A stretch of DNA of 64,000 bases, taken from assembly GCA_963965975.1 (NCBI GenBank), contig OZ014415.1, forward strand, positions 3,849,001 through 3,913,000, in the 5' to 3' direction. Below are positions 30,601-41,003 of the stretch, in pieces (the first letter of the stretch is position 1; each line of letters begins with the position of its first letter). A model generated the notes under the pieces. It searched no databases. It was not told the DNA's origin and worked only from the letters and a program-made list of their open reading frames with translations. A program made the translations under genes and the position numbers. Source of the DNA: Xestospongia bergquistia. Taxonomy: Eukaryota; Porifera; Demospongiae; Haplosclerida; Petrosiidae.

Positions 30601-32290
30601 GGTCTAGAACTAATGCATCTCATGGGCGTGGAACTAGTGTAGGAACTTGTGGGCGTGGAACTAGTGCAACTGACGAGTGTCAATCATGTAACTCATCTCC
30701 AAGTAAGACATATACATGTACTATTTTACTGAATATTAATATATAGGTACTAACAGTCGAACAGGGTCTAGAACTAATGCATCTTATGGGCGTGGAACTA
30801 GTGTAGGAACTCATGGGCATGGAACTAGTGCAACTGATGAGTGTCAATCATGTAACTCATTTCCAAGTAAGACATATACATGTACTATTTTACTGAATAT
30901 TAATGTATAGGTACTAACTGTCAAACAGGGTCTAGAACTAATTCATCTCATGGACATGGAACTAGTGTAGGAACTTGTTGGCGTGTTGGCGTGGAACTAG
31001 TGCAACTGACGAGTGTCAATCACGTAACTCATTTCCAAGTAAGACATATACATGTACTATTTTACTGAATATTAATGTATAGGTACTAACTGTTGAACAG
31101 GGTCTAGAACTAATGCATCTCATGGGCGTGGAACTAGTGTAGGAACTTGTGGGCGTGGAACTAGTGCAACTGACGAGTGTCAATCATGTAACTCATCTCC
31201 AAGTAAGACATATACATGTACTATTTTACTGAATATTAATGTATAGGTACTAACAGTTGAACAGGGTCTAGAACTAATGCATCTTATGGGCATGGAACTA
31301 GTGTAGGAACTCGTGGGTGTGGAACTAGTGCAACTGATGAGTGTCAATCATGTAACTCATTTCCAAGTAAGACATATACATGTTAGGTACTAATGGTCGA
31401 ACAAGGTCTAGAACTAATGCATCTCGTGGGCGTGTAACTAGTGCAACTGACGAGTGACAATCATGTAACTCATCTCCAAGTAAGACATATACATGTACTG
31501 TTTTACTGAATATTAATGTATACGTACTAACAGTCGAACAGGGTCTAGAACTAATGCATCTCATGGGTGTGGAACTAGTGTAGGAACTCGTGGGTATCTC
31601 ATCTCCCAAGTAAGACATATACATGTACTATTTTACTGAATATTAATGTATAGGTACTAATGGTCGAACAAGGTCTAGAACAATTTGCATCTTGTGGATG
31701 TGGAACTAGTGTAGGAACTAGAGAGTCTCCTGAGCATGATGATAATGTACTAGATGGCTGTTTATCTCCTGCTCTTAGTGCCGGAAGTGATACAGTTTGT
31801 CCAGCTTGTGACACCGTCTTCAATAAAGACTGAGTGGCTTGTGATAGGTGTGACACTTGGTTCCACGTAGAGTGCACAAGTTTTCCATTTGAAATGTACT
31901 CTAAAATTGATATAATGATGTAATCTCGTTGGTGTGGAACTAGTGCAACTGACAAGTGTCAATCTTGTAACTCATTTCCAAGTAAGACATATACATGTAC
32001 TATTTTACTGAATATTAATGTATAGGTACTAACTGTCAAACAAGGTCTAGAACTAATGCATCTCATGGGCTTGGAACTAGTGTAGGAACTTGTGGGCGTG
32101 GAACTAGTGCAACTGACGAGTGTCAATCACGTAACTCATCTCCAAGTAAGACATATACATGTACTGTTTTAGTGAATATTAATGTATAGGTACTAATTGT
32201 CAAACAAGGTCTAGAACTAATGCATCTCGTGGGCGTGGAACTAGTGTAGGAACTCGTGGGTGTGGAACTAGTGTAGGAACTAGAGAGTCT
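27678..32290 (+). repeat. Tandem array of 120-bp micro-exons and 44-bp introns
   Basis: About 27 units with a 164-bp period. Each has a 44-bp segment beginning GTAAGACATATACATG and ending TTAATGTATAG, a canonical donor and acceptor, and a 120-bp segment beginning GTACTAACAGTCGAACAG and ending TCATCTCCAA. In phase 1 the 120-bp segment encodes 40 residues: TNSRTGSRTNASHGRGTSVG, TCGRGTSATDECQSCNSSP and a Ser formed at the junction. Splice dinucleotides are kept in nearly all units, including the most diverged. Some units are shortened (for example 28163-28260, 29640-29715, 31385-31475). Two units near the 3' end are fused to PHD-like sequence. Confidence 0.8.
31700..31922 (+). pseudogene. PHD-finger exon, copy 1 of second element
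   Basis: After ESPEHDDNVLDGCLSPALSA the frame reads VCPACDTVFNKD, a TGA, then VACDRCDTWFHVECTSFPFE and MYSKIDIM. C-x2-C...C-D-x-C-D-x-W-F-H-x-x-C is a PHD order, but the frame stops before the last Cys pair and array sequence resumes. The TGA is shared with copy 2, so it predates the duplication or marks a cryptic splice. Confidence 0.55.
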
Positions 32291-32509
32291 CCTGAGCATG
32301 ATGATAATGTACTTGATGGCTCTTTATCTCCTGCTATTAGTGCCAGAAGTGATACAGTTTGTTCAGCTTGTGACACCAACTGCAATAAAGACTGAGTGGC
32401 TTGTGATAGGTGTGACACTTGGTTCCACGTAGAGTGCACAAGTATTCCATTGGAAATATACTCTAAAATTGATATAATAACTTGGTTTTGTTGTGAACGT
32501 GAAGTCTAA
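32270..32509 (+). pseudogene. PHD-finger exon, copy 2 (terminal) of second element
   Basis: Same reading as copy 1 with ESPEHDDNVLDGSLSPAISA, VCSACDTNCNKD, TGA, VACDRCDTWFHVECTSIPLE, and here the complete end ITWFCCEREV followed by TAA. It is the normal 3' terminus of the element's gene, just before the right TIR. The last zinc pair reads C-C rather than C-x2-C. Confidence 0.55.
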
Positions 32510-32567
32510 GTTTTGTTGAATAATAAAACACTGATGCTATCCGATCACTCCGATACTATTTTAGTAA

Positions 32568-32966
32568 TGGGCGTGTCCGATTATACAGCACTTAGAGTAT
32601 GCTTTTTAGCTTATCCATACTTTTTTGAAGGATATAGATTTCAATGGACAACTGCATCATTCTACAGAGCGATAATTAGCGCTTGAATGTTGTCATGTAG
32701 GACCATACTTGTAAAGTATTTAGATTTAGTTCCACAATTTTTCAACCTACTAAAATAGTCTTCTGTCCGATATTCCGAAATGTCGGCAAGCCATGTTCGA
32801 AGTGCCACTACTCAAGCGTGGAGACTCTGAAGCTCATGTATCTTGGAATAATAAAAGTACAGTTCTTTAGCTTTTATTAAAGATGCTAGGTGCTTTGATC
32901 AGTCACTGTTACCATTCAAACACAGTGTCCGAATATACGTGACGTCCGAAAATTGATTTATTACTC
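32568..32966 (-). repeat. Right TIR of the second pogo-like element
   Basis: Reverse complement of the left TIR (26064-26447), running from GCGTGTCCGATTATACAGCA to the tip before TA at 32967. Confidence 0.8.
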
Positions 32967-32968
32967 TA

Positions 32969-33887
32969 CTGTTAATATACATGTTGTTGTTTGTTTAATA
33001 CGAATTCATAAGTTGTATATATATGGCTGACAATCAAGTGTTTACTTACTAGGTGGAATGCATGCATAAAAGGTTTCACTTTCCAAATTAAACTTTTGTT
33101 ATACTCTTAAAAGTCATAATAATATTAGAATTTCTTCTCTTTTCGTTTGTTCCTTTTGCGATTTCTCCTGTTCTTGTGATGACTTTGTAGCAAAGTGAAA
33201 TCTATAAAGCTAAAACGTTCTATCCCAAACATGTCAGTTGATGTCAGTTCTTGTAAAACCAGAGACAAAAATAATTATATAGGGAACATAAGTATTTAAT
33301 AGTTTGGAGTAATCACTTTTACCTTTCTATATGATGATGACATACTAGCTGCATCAGTTGAACCATGGCCAATCATACCACTCCAGCAACAACTGCTTCT
33401 AAAGCAGTACCAATAGCCACAGCAGCAACTCCCATCAACTATTGTAATGTGAATAACTACTACTATAGCTAGTAAAGAGAAGTGCTTGAGGATAAATTAC
33501 CATATTGAGACTTAAATGAGAATAGTCCTTGTACAATAGGCTTTCTCTTTATAGCTGTAGCATACAATAACTTTAACATCAACTACACATAACTTCAAGT
33601 AATTAACATATTGACGTCATTGTGAAGACTGCTTTGCAGATATGTGGGATCCATTTTATGATTATTAGAGTTCATGAGTGATACAATCAGTGATTCCAAA
33701 ATTGTTTTCGCAAATAAGATTATTTGAAATTCAAAATGAATTAAAGTGAGTTAATAATTAATAGTGGTATAATGTGTGCTCTGTGTCTATAGCAAAAACT
33801 ACAAGTACATACATAATTATATAGCTGGTGTAAAAAATCTGCTGAAATCACAATTAAAATTACCATAGTTGAAGTAAGTATAAACAA
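32969..33887. other. Intergenic stretch with a ZU5-tail remnant
   Basis: No complete gene. On the minus strand about 33545-33370 resembles the end of the ZU5 exon (SQYGNLSS, then KHFSLLAIVVVI after a slip, followed by broken Gly/Ala-rich codons). It is a decayed copy directly downstream of the intact gene's CARD exon, and keeps HFS at the presumed processing site. Confidence 0.5.
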
Positions 33888-34209
33888 TTATAACTTATCT
33901 TTAATACTGTTAGCAATATCTTTTAGTCTCTGATTATCTTGTTTTAACAGAACATTGCAAATCTGAATTAGATACTGCTTTGGTTCACTGTGAGCTTGTA
34001 ATTGACTATATATTTCATGAACTATCTTTCTAGCTTTCTGATACTTGGGGACACTATCTATAGTGGTGGATTGTAATATGTCATGTCCTACTAGTGTCTC
34101 AGAAAATAATCTGTCAGCAATTCGTTCTAAATTAGATTCAATAGCTTCACTAATATCAGCCATATTAGCACGAAATATTTGTGATGTTTGGGTTCTTTTT
34201 TAAGTGCTA
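33888..34209 (-). CDS. CARD exon of the Kelch/ZU5 gene
   Basis: Codes for MADISEAIESNLERIADRLF, GHDILQSTTIDSVPKYQKAR, KIVHEIYSQLQAHSEPKQYL and IQICNVLLKQDNQRLKDIAN before a stop. The P-x-x-Q-K-A-R-x-I-V...Q-Y-L-x-x-I-C-x-V-L pattern is that of CARD helices 3-5; length (about 91 residues) fits. It is read in the frame of the ATG at 34163. Joining from the previous exon in phase gives another frame, because an AAAAAA run near 34200 is one base short or long. Alternatively, the CARD may be translated separately from its own ATG. Confidence 0.65.
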
Positions 34210-37200
34210 TAAAATAGAAAATACAATATAAATCAAAATAGGAAGATAAATTGTCACATAAAGAGATTAAAATTTTTATCAGTCAACAGCAAACCTTTAG
34301 ATGACTGTGGACAGCCTTCATCTCCTTTGTGAGGAGTTGACAAACCTGTAATAAAGATGTATGAAGATTGCAGTACTTTTCAAATAACATTATGGAACAT
34401 GCATTTTTATATTTTATTCTCAAAGAATGAACACTCCCATGACTGAGAAACTCACTTTGTGTATAGTCATCCAGTGATACATCAAGAACAATTTTAGGTT
34501 GACTGTTGCTTTTGTTATCAGTTACATCAATACCTTCAACAGTTAGAGGATACTGTAATTGTTCTTCAAAGTCACTTGTGTTAGGATAAGCACGTATCAG
34601 TACAGGAATATATGGAGGACTAGCACTCTTTGATTGATTGTAATCATCAACATCTCTTCTGTTGATCTATTAATAAACAAATATCACAAGTATTTTGACT
34701 ATAAAATACATTGTTTACTTACTAAAGGAGGTATACGTAGAGGTTGTACTCTCCAACCTGCAGACATAACACCATCATCAGGGAATCCTGAAAGCTTTAA
34801 CATCACTTTTGTATCTATCTCATTCTTAGCTATTTCCTCTTGTTCTTTTGATGGAAGTGTGCTAGTAGCGAAACGAAATCGAAAATGACAATGCCTTTCT
34901 CCAAAATCAGCACTAAGTGACATGTCTTGAAGGCACTATAAATGTAGTGTTTGTAGCTAGATATGAATTTAAATCATTTTTTTACTTTTGAATATTGAGT
35001 ATCTTGTATGACAGCTAAATTCATATGCCATTTCTTAGGTCCCATAATTTTATAGAAGACATAAGCTCGATAGTAACAGTTAGGAAGATTGACACCATCA
35101 CCTAATATTATCAGAATAATTAATTACTAAAACATATTTCATCATTTCTTACTAAGTCTTCCTGCTAGATGTGCTACTATAGCAGCACCACCTACAACAG
35201 CAGCTGCACCACCTACAACCACAGCTCCACCAACAGCCCCACCAATAACAAGTACTATAGCTAGCAAAGAGAACTGCTTGAGAGATATAGTACCATATTG
35301 AGATTCAGAGGAAAATGATCCTCCTGGTAGGTAGTCAAACTTAAAGGGTGGACCAGATTTAGCAGCAACAAAAGACAAATATTGTGTCTGTGTCTCATCA
35401 GTTATATGAGCACAATGCATTAACTCAACAGTAACTGGTTTGTTGAGCTCAGAGGAGCTGGATACTGATATATAACACACACCACTGATAAGTGTGCTAC
35501 ATTCAGGGAACACAAATTTGTCTGCACCCCATAAACCTTGAGCAGCTACTTCATATATAGACTCTACTGGTATGATAACCTCTCCAGGGATGACAAGTCT
35601 TAAACCACATTGCTCCAATATTAACTCGTGTTCAGTGAGAGCATTGAAGAGACAAAGCTTTTTTCCTACTGTCATCATCCCTTCAAATGAGTCTATACGA
35701 CATTAACACCACATTAGTAAAGTATCTACATATGATAAGTATAGGTTACCTGATATGTTAGTGTAATTCCAATAGTCACATTGAATAGACTTATCACTGA
35801 AGTCAATAGGAACTTGTACCTTCTCATGTAGTTCAAATAAGCCTAATGAAAGTCATATTTATGTTCAAATCATACATACACAGTTATTGTCTTTAATGTA
35901 TCTCTTTGTTATTACTAATAAGATACAATAAGCTACATATCCATCTATCCATTAATTCATCTACTGACATTTCATCAACTCATTTAATCTATCTACCCAC
36001 TCATGTAGTACACATATATTAATTGTAAATCTTACCAGGAATGACATTTTCCATGTCAAGATGAACTAGAGCCTCTTCAAGTTGTGTCAATGTACCTCCT
36101 TTTAGAGACCATACATCTAACAAGTACTTCATCTGTTCTGTAGAATCTTCTTTACTTCTGATATCAGTCAGTACAGATTGATCTATATTAAGTTGTAGAC
36201 CAAGTTGTTCCCAATACTCTTGTACTGGTTGTAGAACAACAGCCAGTTTGGGAAGATAACTGACAACATCTGATGTAAAATAAAATAATGAACTGTTAAT
36301 TACAATAATATTATTAACTAGTACCTGTAGTCTTGTGAAAACTCCTGAGTGAGAGTAGTTGATGACTGGCTATCTTGAGTTGCTGTAATGCATCTTTCTT
36401 CTCTTTCAAAACAGTTAATAGTCTACAATTCAGTTGAGCTATATAGCTATCTTTCTCTTGTACCAGATTATGTAGTTGTAGTAGGTCATGATGATCACTG
36501 GTAGTTGAGACTATAGTATAATGAAATGATTTAATTAACACAATAAAAACTTCATTCTTTAATCTGTCAATCCATTGTTTCATTCATCCATACACTATCC
36601 ATACATCTATCTATTTATCCTATGTACATACATGTGCACATGTATACTTACTCTGTTGATTAGATTGTTCTAGTTGTTTTTGTAGGGTTGTTATGATCTC
36701 CTCATTTTTGTGAAGTTTGGAAGTGAGTTCAGCTATATAGTTTTTCTCTTGTACTACAGTTAAATAAGTAAGAACACTTAATGAAATGTAGTTAGTTTGT
36801 TCATTACATGAACAGGTATATGACATGACTATACTTTCATTTGTTCATTTAATTAAATCATACATCTTTTCATTCATTCACATATCCATCATTTCATTCT
36901 ATGTATCTTTCAGTCAAACTGACCATACATCATTTCATTCAATTGGTCATCCTTTGATTAGGCCATTTGTCATATTCATCTATTCATCTTACCTTGTTGA
37001 AATTCCATATCTAACAGTCTCTCTTGAAGACTTTTTATGTTTTCCTGTGCAACTAGCAGTTGATAGTTAGATTGAAGTTCTTTCTCATGTGAACTTTCTT
37101 TCCTCACATCTTTTTCTGATTTCTTCCGAGGTCTTCTCTCATCATATACTGCCTTGATAACACTTAGTGCATTACAGTCTACTACAAACCCTACTGACCA

Positions 37201-40168
37201 CTGACCACCATTAAGGACTTTATGAGAAAACAAAACAATACTAATGTCAGTATACAATATAGTACTACTAGTATAATATATATATGATAGTAATAAGACT
37301 ATACTATGTAGTACATAAGAAGGTCACCTGTTATATAACAACATATGTATTATACTCTACATGTAACATTACCTATACTTACATGTAGTTAATGTAATAT
37401 CTAATTGTGCATGTGTATTGACTTACTTACTTAGTTCTATTAACATTGTTACATTGGGTTCTATAACATTTACTTCATTGAGCTTTATATGACCTCCTAT
37501 AACTATTAACCATATACAATGTGGTCCCAGGATAAGTGTTGATAGAGAGTGGAGACATCTCTTAGTAACAGAGTCAGGTAGCTTGATCTGTAGTATATAG
37601 ACATAAATATCATTATATCATTTATATATTTATATAGACAAGTTACAGTACACTTATACTTGATACTTCTACTTGACAAAGTTTTTAAAGTAACAATAGA
37701 TGTACTCTAATTATCCAGAGAGAAAGTGCAATAATTGTATGGTCTCTAATATAAGATACAGTAAGTCCATACAAGAAAGATAGCAACATATTCTAGTGTA
37801 TCCACAGTAATAGATTCAAGTTTTTAATAAATCCTAAAAGGTTATTTAACATAGAGATGGTGGTAAAAACATCTTTAAAATGCCCAAAGTAGGAATGGCA
37901 GTATTGACATTCCTATATTGCAGTCACAATATGAAGGGCATAATATTCCGTTGCTATAGCTGCAACAAATTTTGCAGAAAAACATCCAACATAACAAAAA
38001 TAGAGCATTAATTTTCTGTTCAAGTAATTTTATTTAGCTACAGTGTAGAGAAGTCATAGTGAACAACAGAGCATTGCTATCATTCACAATATTCATCAAT
38101 ATTGTATACATCAGAAAATTCCTAGTGCATTAATGAACAAAGTAGAAAGAGCTAAGTGAACTGGAAATTAAAATTAAAAATACACCTTTTCTTGATTGTC
38201 AGAACACAATACTATCAATTTTCCTTAAGTAATAGGAACAAAGGTGATGAAGCTACCCAAGCTGAGCACTTGCCCTTTTTCCCCATAAGTACAATTATAA
38301 GTCATTAACATGGCCTCTCTCAAAGAAGCAATTTCCAAGTTCTACACAAACCACTAATTACATTGGGAAAAGCACTCAAAATAAAACTTCTAAAAGTGAA
38401 TATCACATGTGAAAATATACGTTTTTACATAGAAGTAATCTTTAAAAGATACCTATCTTCATTATTATTGTGGAGTAAATGAAATAATAATAAGAAAGAA
38501 CATCATAACATTGCTGCATAGGTAGAGCTAGAACCTATAGCTAGCTGATTGATGAATTATTGTACTTCAAAATATATGGACAATAAATTAGTAATTATCA
38601 TTGTCCAAAACATTAGAGGTAATTAGTAAATTATCAATAACATACCATTATCCATGCCTTGTTATTAATATCAAATATCCAACAGTCCTTTATTGTTTTG
38701 TTATGCTTATCTAGTCCACCTGTCATCACTAATATAGGTGATATTGATCCAGTAATAACACTGGCAGCATGACCTCCTCTTTCCTCTGGCCACTGTACTA
38801 CTGGGTCAGGTTTAGCTACAGTCTGCCAGTGCTAGATAACAAATGAACTCAACTAACAATCTTTATGTAACATGTTATCAGTTAATATGTGAAAAATAAT
38901 AACATACCACTGTATGATTCAGGATATCCAAAATATAAAGATTATTGGATGATCTGCCTACAACACAACCACCAAAGATGACTGCTGTTGTATTGTTTAT
39001 TGCTTTCATAACAAAGTTACTATTAGGTGGCATACATTGTCCAGTGATCTCAGGTATAATCCATTGACCTAAAAGGAGAACAAACAGAACACTCATCATT
39101 ATACTTGTATCATAGTAGTAGTTAGATAATTGGTCATAATACAATGATCAGTAAATGATACAACTATAATATTAATATCAACATCAGCTGATCATTAATA
39201 AAGTATCATTATCAATATTCCATTGGAATTATTACATAAGAGGTATAAGTCATAGGAGACAAAGAGAACTCTTGTTTAAGTCAATAATAATGAATAATTA
39301 ATTAGTTTCTATCATCTCAGAATAATGCACACTCAATTTTTAATGTCCTTACCTGTTAATATATCAAACATATTATGTTCATTGGTAGATACTTTACCAC
39401 TGGATAACTGAAAATACTGAGCTTGTGGTACGTGCATAGAGGGTGGGGGCCCAACACCTCCTATAATTAGCAGACATTGCCATTCTCCATGATCAGTTGA
39501 CATCATACCACCATAGGCTCTTTTCATTACTGCTATGTTGTCATCTGTAGGTTGTAGTTGAGTCCAGGAATAAGTAGAAGTATCAAGTTGAAAGATGGCA
39601 TTGTGATAGCATAAATCATGGAAACACCAACCTCCAAAATAATAAATTTTGTCTTTGACAGTTGCACATACATAACCAGCTATTCCAAGAGGTGGGTCAC
39701 CACTGGTAGGTTTACTGTCCCACTTGCCGGACGTAATATTGAAGATTTCTACTTGCGATGTAAGTTTTCTTTTCTCTCTATTGTTGTGTACTTGAGGAAA
39801 GTCAGGATGTGGACCCCCACCCCAAAGGTAGAGTTTATCTCCAATCACTTGAGTACTATGTTCAATTCTTTCACAAAGTTTATATTGTCCTGTAAAGAAT
39901 GATATATATCTTGAGATAAGGTAACAGTGTAAGGCAAGATATTTACAATATATGGTTACGTCTACTACAAGAAATGTACAAAGATTATACTAATTATATA
40001 CTTGACATATACTTCCCTAACCTACTCCTCATCTACTATATAGCTATAACGATATATGTAGTCAATGCTTTATACTAGTCTCACTAGTTGGACCCTCACT
40101 GTAGTGACTTGTACTACTACTAATTAATATAGTACATGACATCTAATAACATTACCTGAAGTAGTCAT
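33888..40168 (-). CDS. Kelch / coiled-coil / Death / ZU5 / CARD protein
   Basis: Sixteen exons can be joined with GT-AG introns: 40168-40156, 39890-39353, 39068-38910, 38831-38646, 37587-37431, 37217-36993, 36753-36652, 36510-36325, 36269-36036, 35842-35750, 35692-35153, 35101-34986, 34935-34723, 34666-34456, 34345-34295 and 34209-33888. Exons 2-5 give Kelch blades (KLYLWGGGP, KIYYFGGW, GHAASVITG, ILVMTGGLD). Exons 6-8 are coiled coil, exon 9 is a Death domain, exon 11 a ZU5 domain plus a Gly-rich hydrophobic stretch, exons 12-14 a possible UPA-like region, and exon 16 a CARD. Phases agree throughout except into exon 16, where one base in an A6 run would be needed. It is predicted to be an intracellular scaffold for Death-fold signalling. 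The introns contain a dispersed repeat and a 1-kb unremarkable stretch (37588-38645). Confidence 0.8.
35153..35692 (-). CDS. ZU5-domain exon with Phe-Ser site and Gly-rich hydrophobic tail
   Basis: About 180 residues. The ZU5 part reads TVGKKLCLFNALTEHELILE, CGLRLVIPGEVIIPVESIYE, CYISVSSSSELNKPVTVELM and GPPFKFDYLPGG. It ends SQYGTISLKQFSLLAIVLVI and continues into GGAVGGAVVVGGAAAVVGGA and AIVAHLAGRL. In PIDD, UNC5CL and the FIIND module of NLRP1/CARD8, a ZU5 domain ends in a (H)F-S autoproteolysis site followed by a UPA domain. Here Phe-Ser is present but the preceding residue is Gln. The following stretch is hydrophobic and full of GG pairs, long enough to cross or insert into a membrane. 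Confidence 0.7.
36036..36269 (-). CDS. Death-domain exon of the Kelch/ZU5/CARD gene
   Basis: The exon encodes one Death fold. It begins DVVSYLPKLAVVLQPVQEYW, continues EQLGLQLNIDQSVLTDIRSK, MKYLLDVWSLKGG, and ends TLTQLEEALVHLDMENVIP. The W-x-x-L-G-x-x-L helix, the I/L-x-x-I after it, the LLxxW helix and the TxxxLxxAL helix are the Death-domain signature (about 76 residues, normal length). Death domains form oligomeric helical assemblies with other Death proteins in apoptosis and NF-kB pathways. Confidence 0.75.
39125..39325. repeat. Dispersed repeat, copy 2
   Basis: Same orientation as the copy at 5985-6175 and about as long. It fills most of the 284-bp intron between Kelch exons 2 and 3, with donor and acceptor outside it. 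Confidence 0.6.
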
Positions 40169-40480
40169 TTAGCTTTGAAAAGATAAGTAGAATCTCTTAC
40201 CCAGTGAAAAAAGAGTTAACATTCATAAATAGGCGTGGTTTACCAATAATTAGATATTATTTGTTTATAGTGACAGCTCTGTATTTCTTCGAATAAAAAC
40301 TTGAAGAAAATATACATGTACTTTTATCTGATGAAGTGAATGAGACACGAAGTGTACATTATACCATCTACTCAGACCAGTGACAATAGAGCTGTTACAA
40401 CAATTATTGTCCAACATAAAATTTGTCCCACTGGAAAAAATATTGTAGAATTAATTTCCAAAACTAAAATATTGTTCCAA
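40169..40480. other. Probable promoter side of the Kelch gene
   Basis: Upstream of the first coding exon on the minus strand. No clear TATA box or further exon could be assigned. Confidence 0.3.
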
Positions 40481-40489
40481 GATTTTGTC

Positions 40490-40700
40490 CTACCACAACA
40501 TTTATTCTAGGACAAAAACGCATATGCTGCCATATTTTATCCTAGGATAACAAAATGGTTTTCAATATTTTATTATAGATTAATAAATTGCTTACACATT
40601 ATTTTATCCTAACATAGATTGGTTTGCAACATTTTATTCTTGGTTAAAAGATTGCTTGATATACTTTATTCAAGGATGAAAAATTGAAAAAAAATCTTTT
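40490..40700. repeat. Degenerate tandem repeat around TTTTATCCTAGGAT
   Basis: Four to five imperfect copies of about 45 bp, each with a variant of ATTTTATCCTAGGATAA followed by an A/T-rich stretch and TTGCTT. It lies at the edge of the old gypsy fragment and could be part of its non-coding end. Confidence 0.4.
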
Positions 40701-40777
40701 TCAGAACTTTGACATCAATTTCAAACTTTTGTGGAATTAAATGTTTTGAATCATATTTTCTGTTTGTTCATGATGTA
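40701..40777 (-). pseudogene. Old gypsy integrase fragment, distal piece
   Basis: Continuation of the integrase at 45125-45575 on the other side of the younger insertion. The minus strand reads NRKYDSKHLIPQKFEIDVKV and LKK, matching the QKxxYDxKH...F.xGxxVLKK context that follows integrase cores. An in-frame stop precedes it. Confidence 0.55.
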
Positions 40778-40908
40778 TATAATGTTGTTTGATATACCAA
40801 CAATCAGATTCTTTAAGATAACTCAATTCACAAAGTTAGACATTAACAACATGAGGTCACACTTAATCACGTGACCAAATAATAATAACAATAATAATAA
40901 ACATTACA
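40778..40908 (-). repeat. 3' LTR and polypurine tract of the young gypsy element
   Basis: Same 131-bp sequence as the 5' LTR apart from one T/C difference. Directly inside it (40910-40930, minus strand) lies GAGAGAAAGGGAGAT, a polypurine tract. Confidence 0.85.
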
Positions 40909-41003
40909 ACATCTCCCTTTCTCTCAAAATAAAAATTAATAATAACTCAAATAACATAATGAAATATGTCACAAATACCAATGTAAATAACTCACACAAA
41001 TTG

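Larger units (their letters stand above)
26064..32966 (+). mobile_element. Second pogo-like element with 120-bp micro-exon array, DDE core deleted
   Basis: Long TIRs (left about 26064-26447, right about 32568-32966) with tips AAGTAATAAATCAATTTTCG and GAGTAATAAATC, flanked by TA (26062-26063, 32967-32968). It contains a psq-type transposase N-terminus (27393-27677) joined directly to an array of about 27 tandem micro-exon/intron units, then two PHD-like exons. It is related in plan and terminal sequence to the element at 20584-25560 but diverged. Without the DDE domain it is non-autonomous. Confidence 0.8.

Noticed and set aside
27678..32290. CRISPR-like array
   Set aside because: The 164-bp units are similar throughout, with no unique spacers. 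The recurring short segment has splice-site borders and the context is a eukaryotic transposon.
31325..32439. Minus-strand open frames in the second pogo-like element
   Set aside because: They run antisense to the micro-exon array and PHD exons, repeat with the array period, and show no domain.
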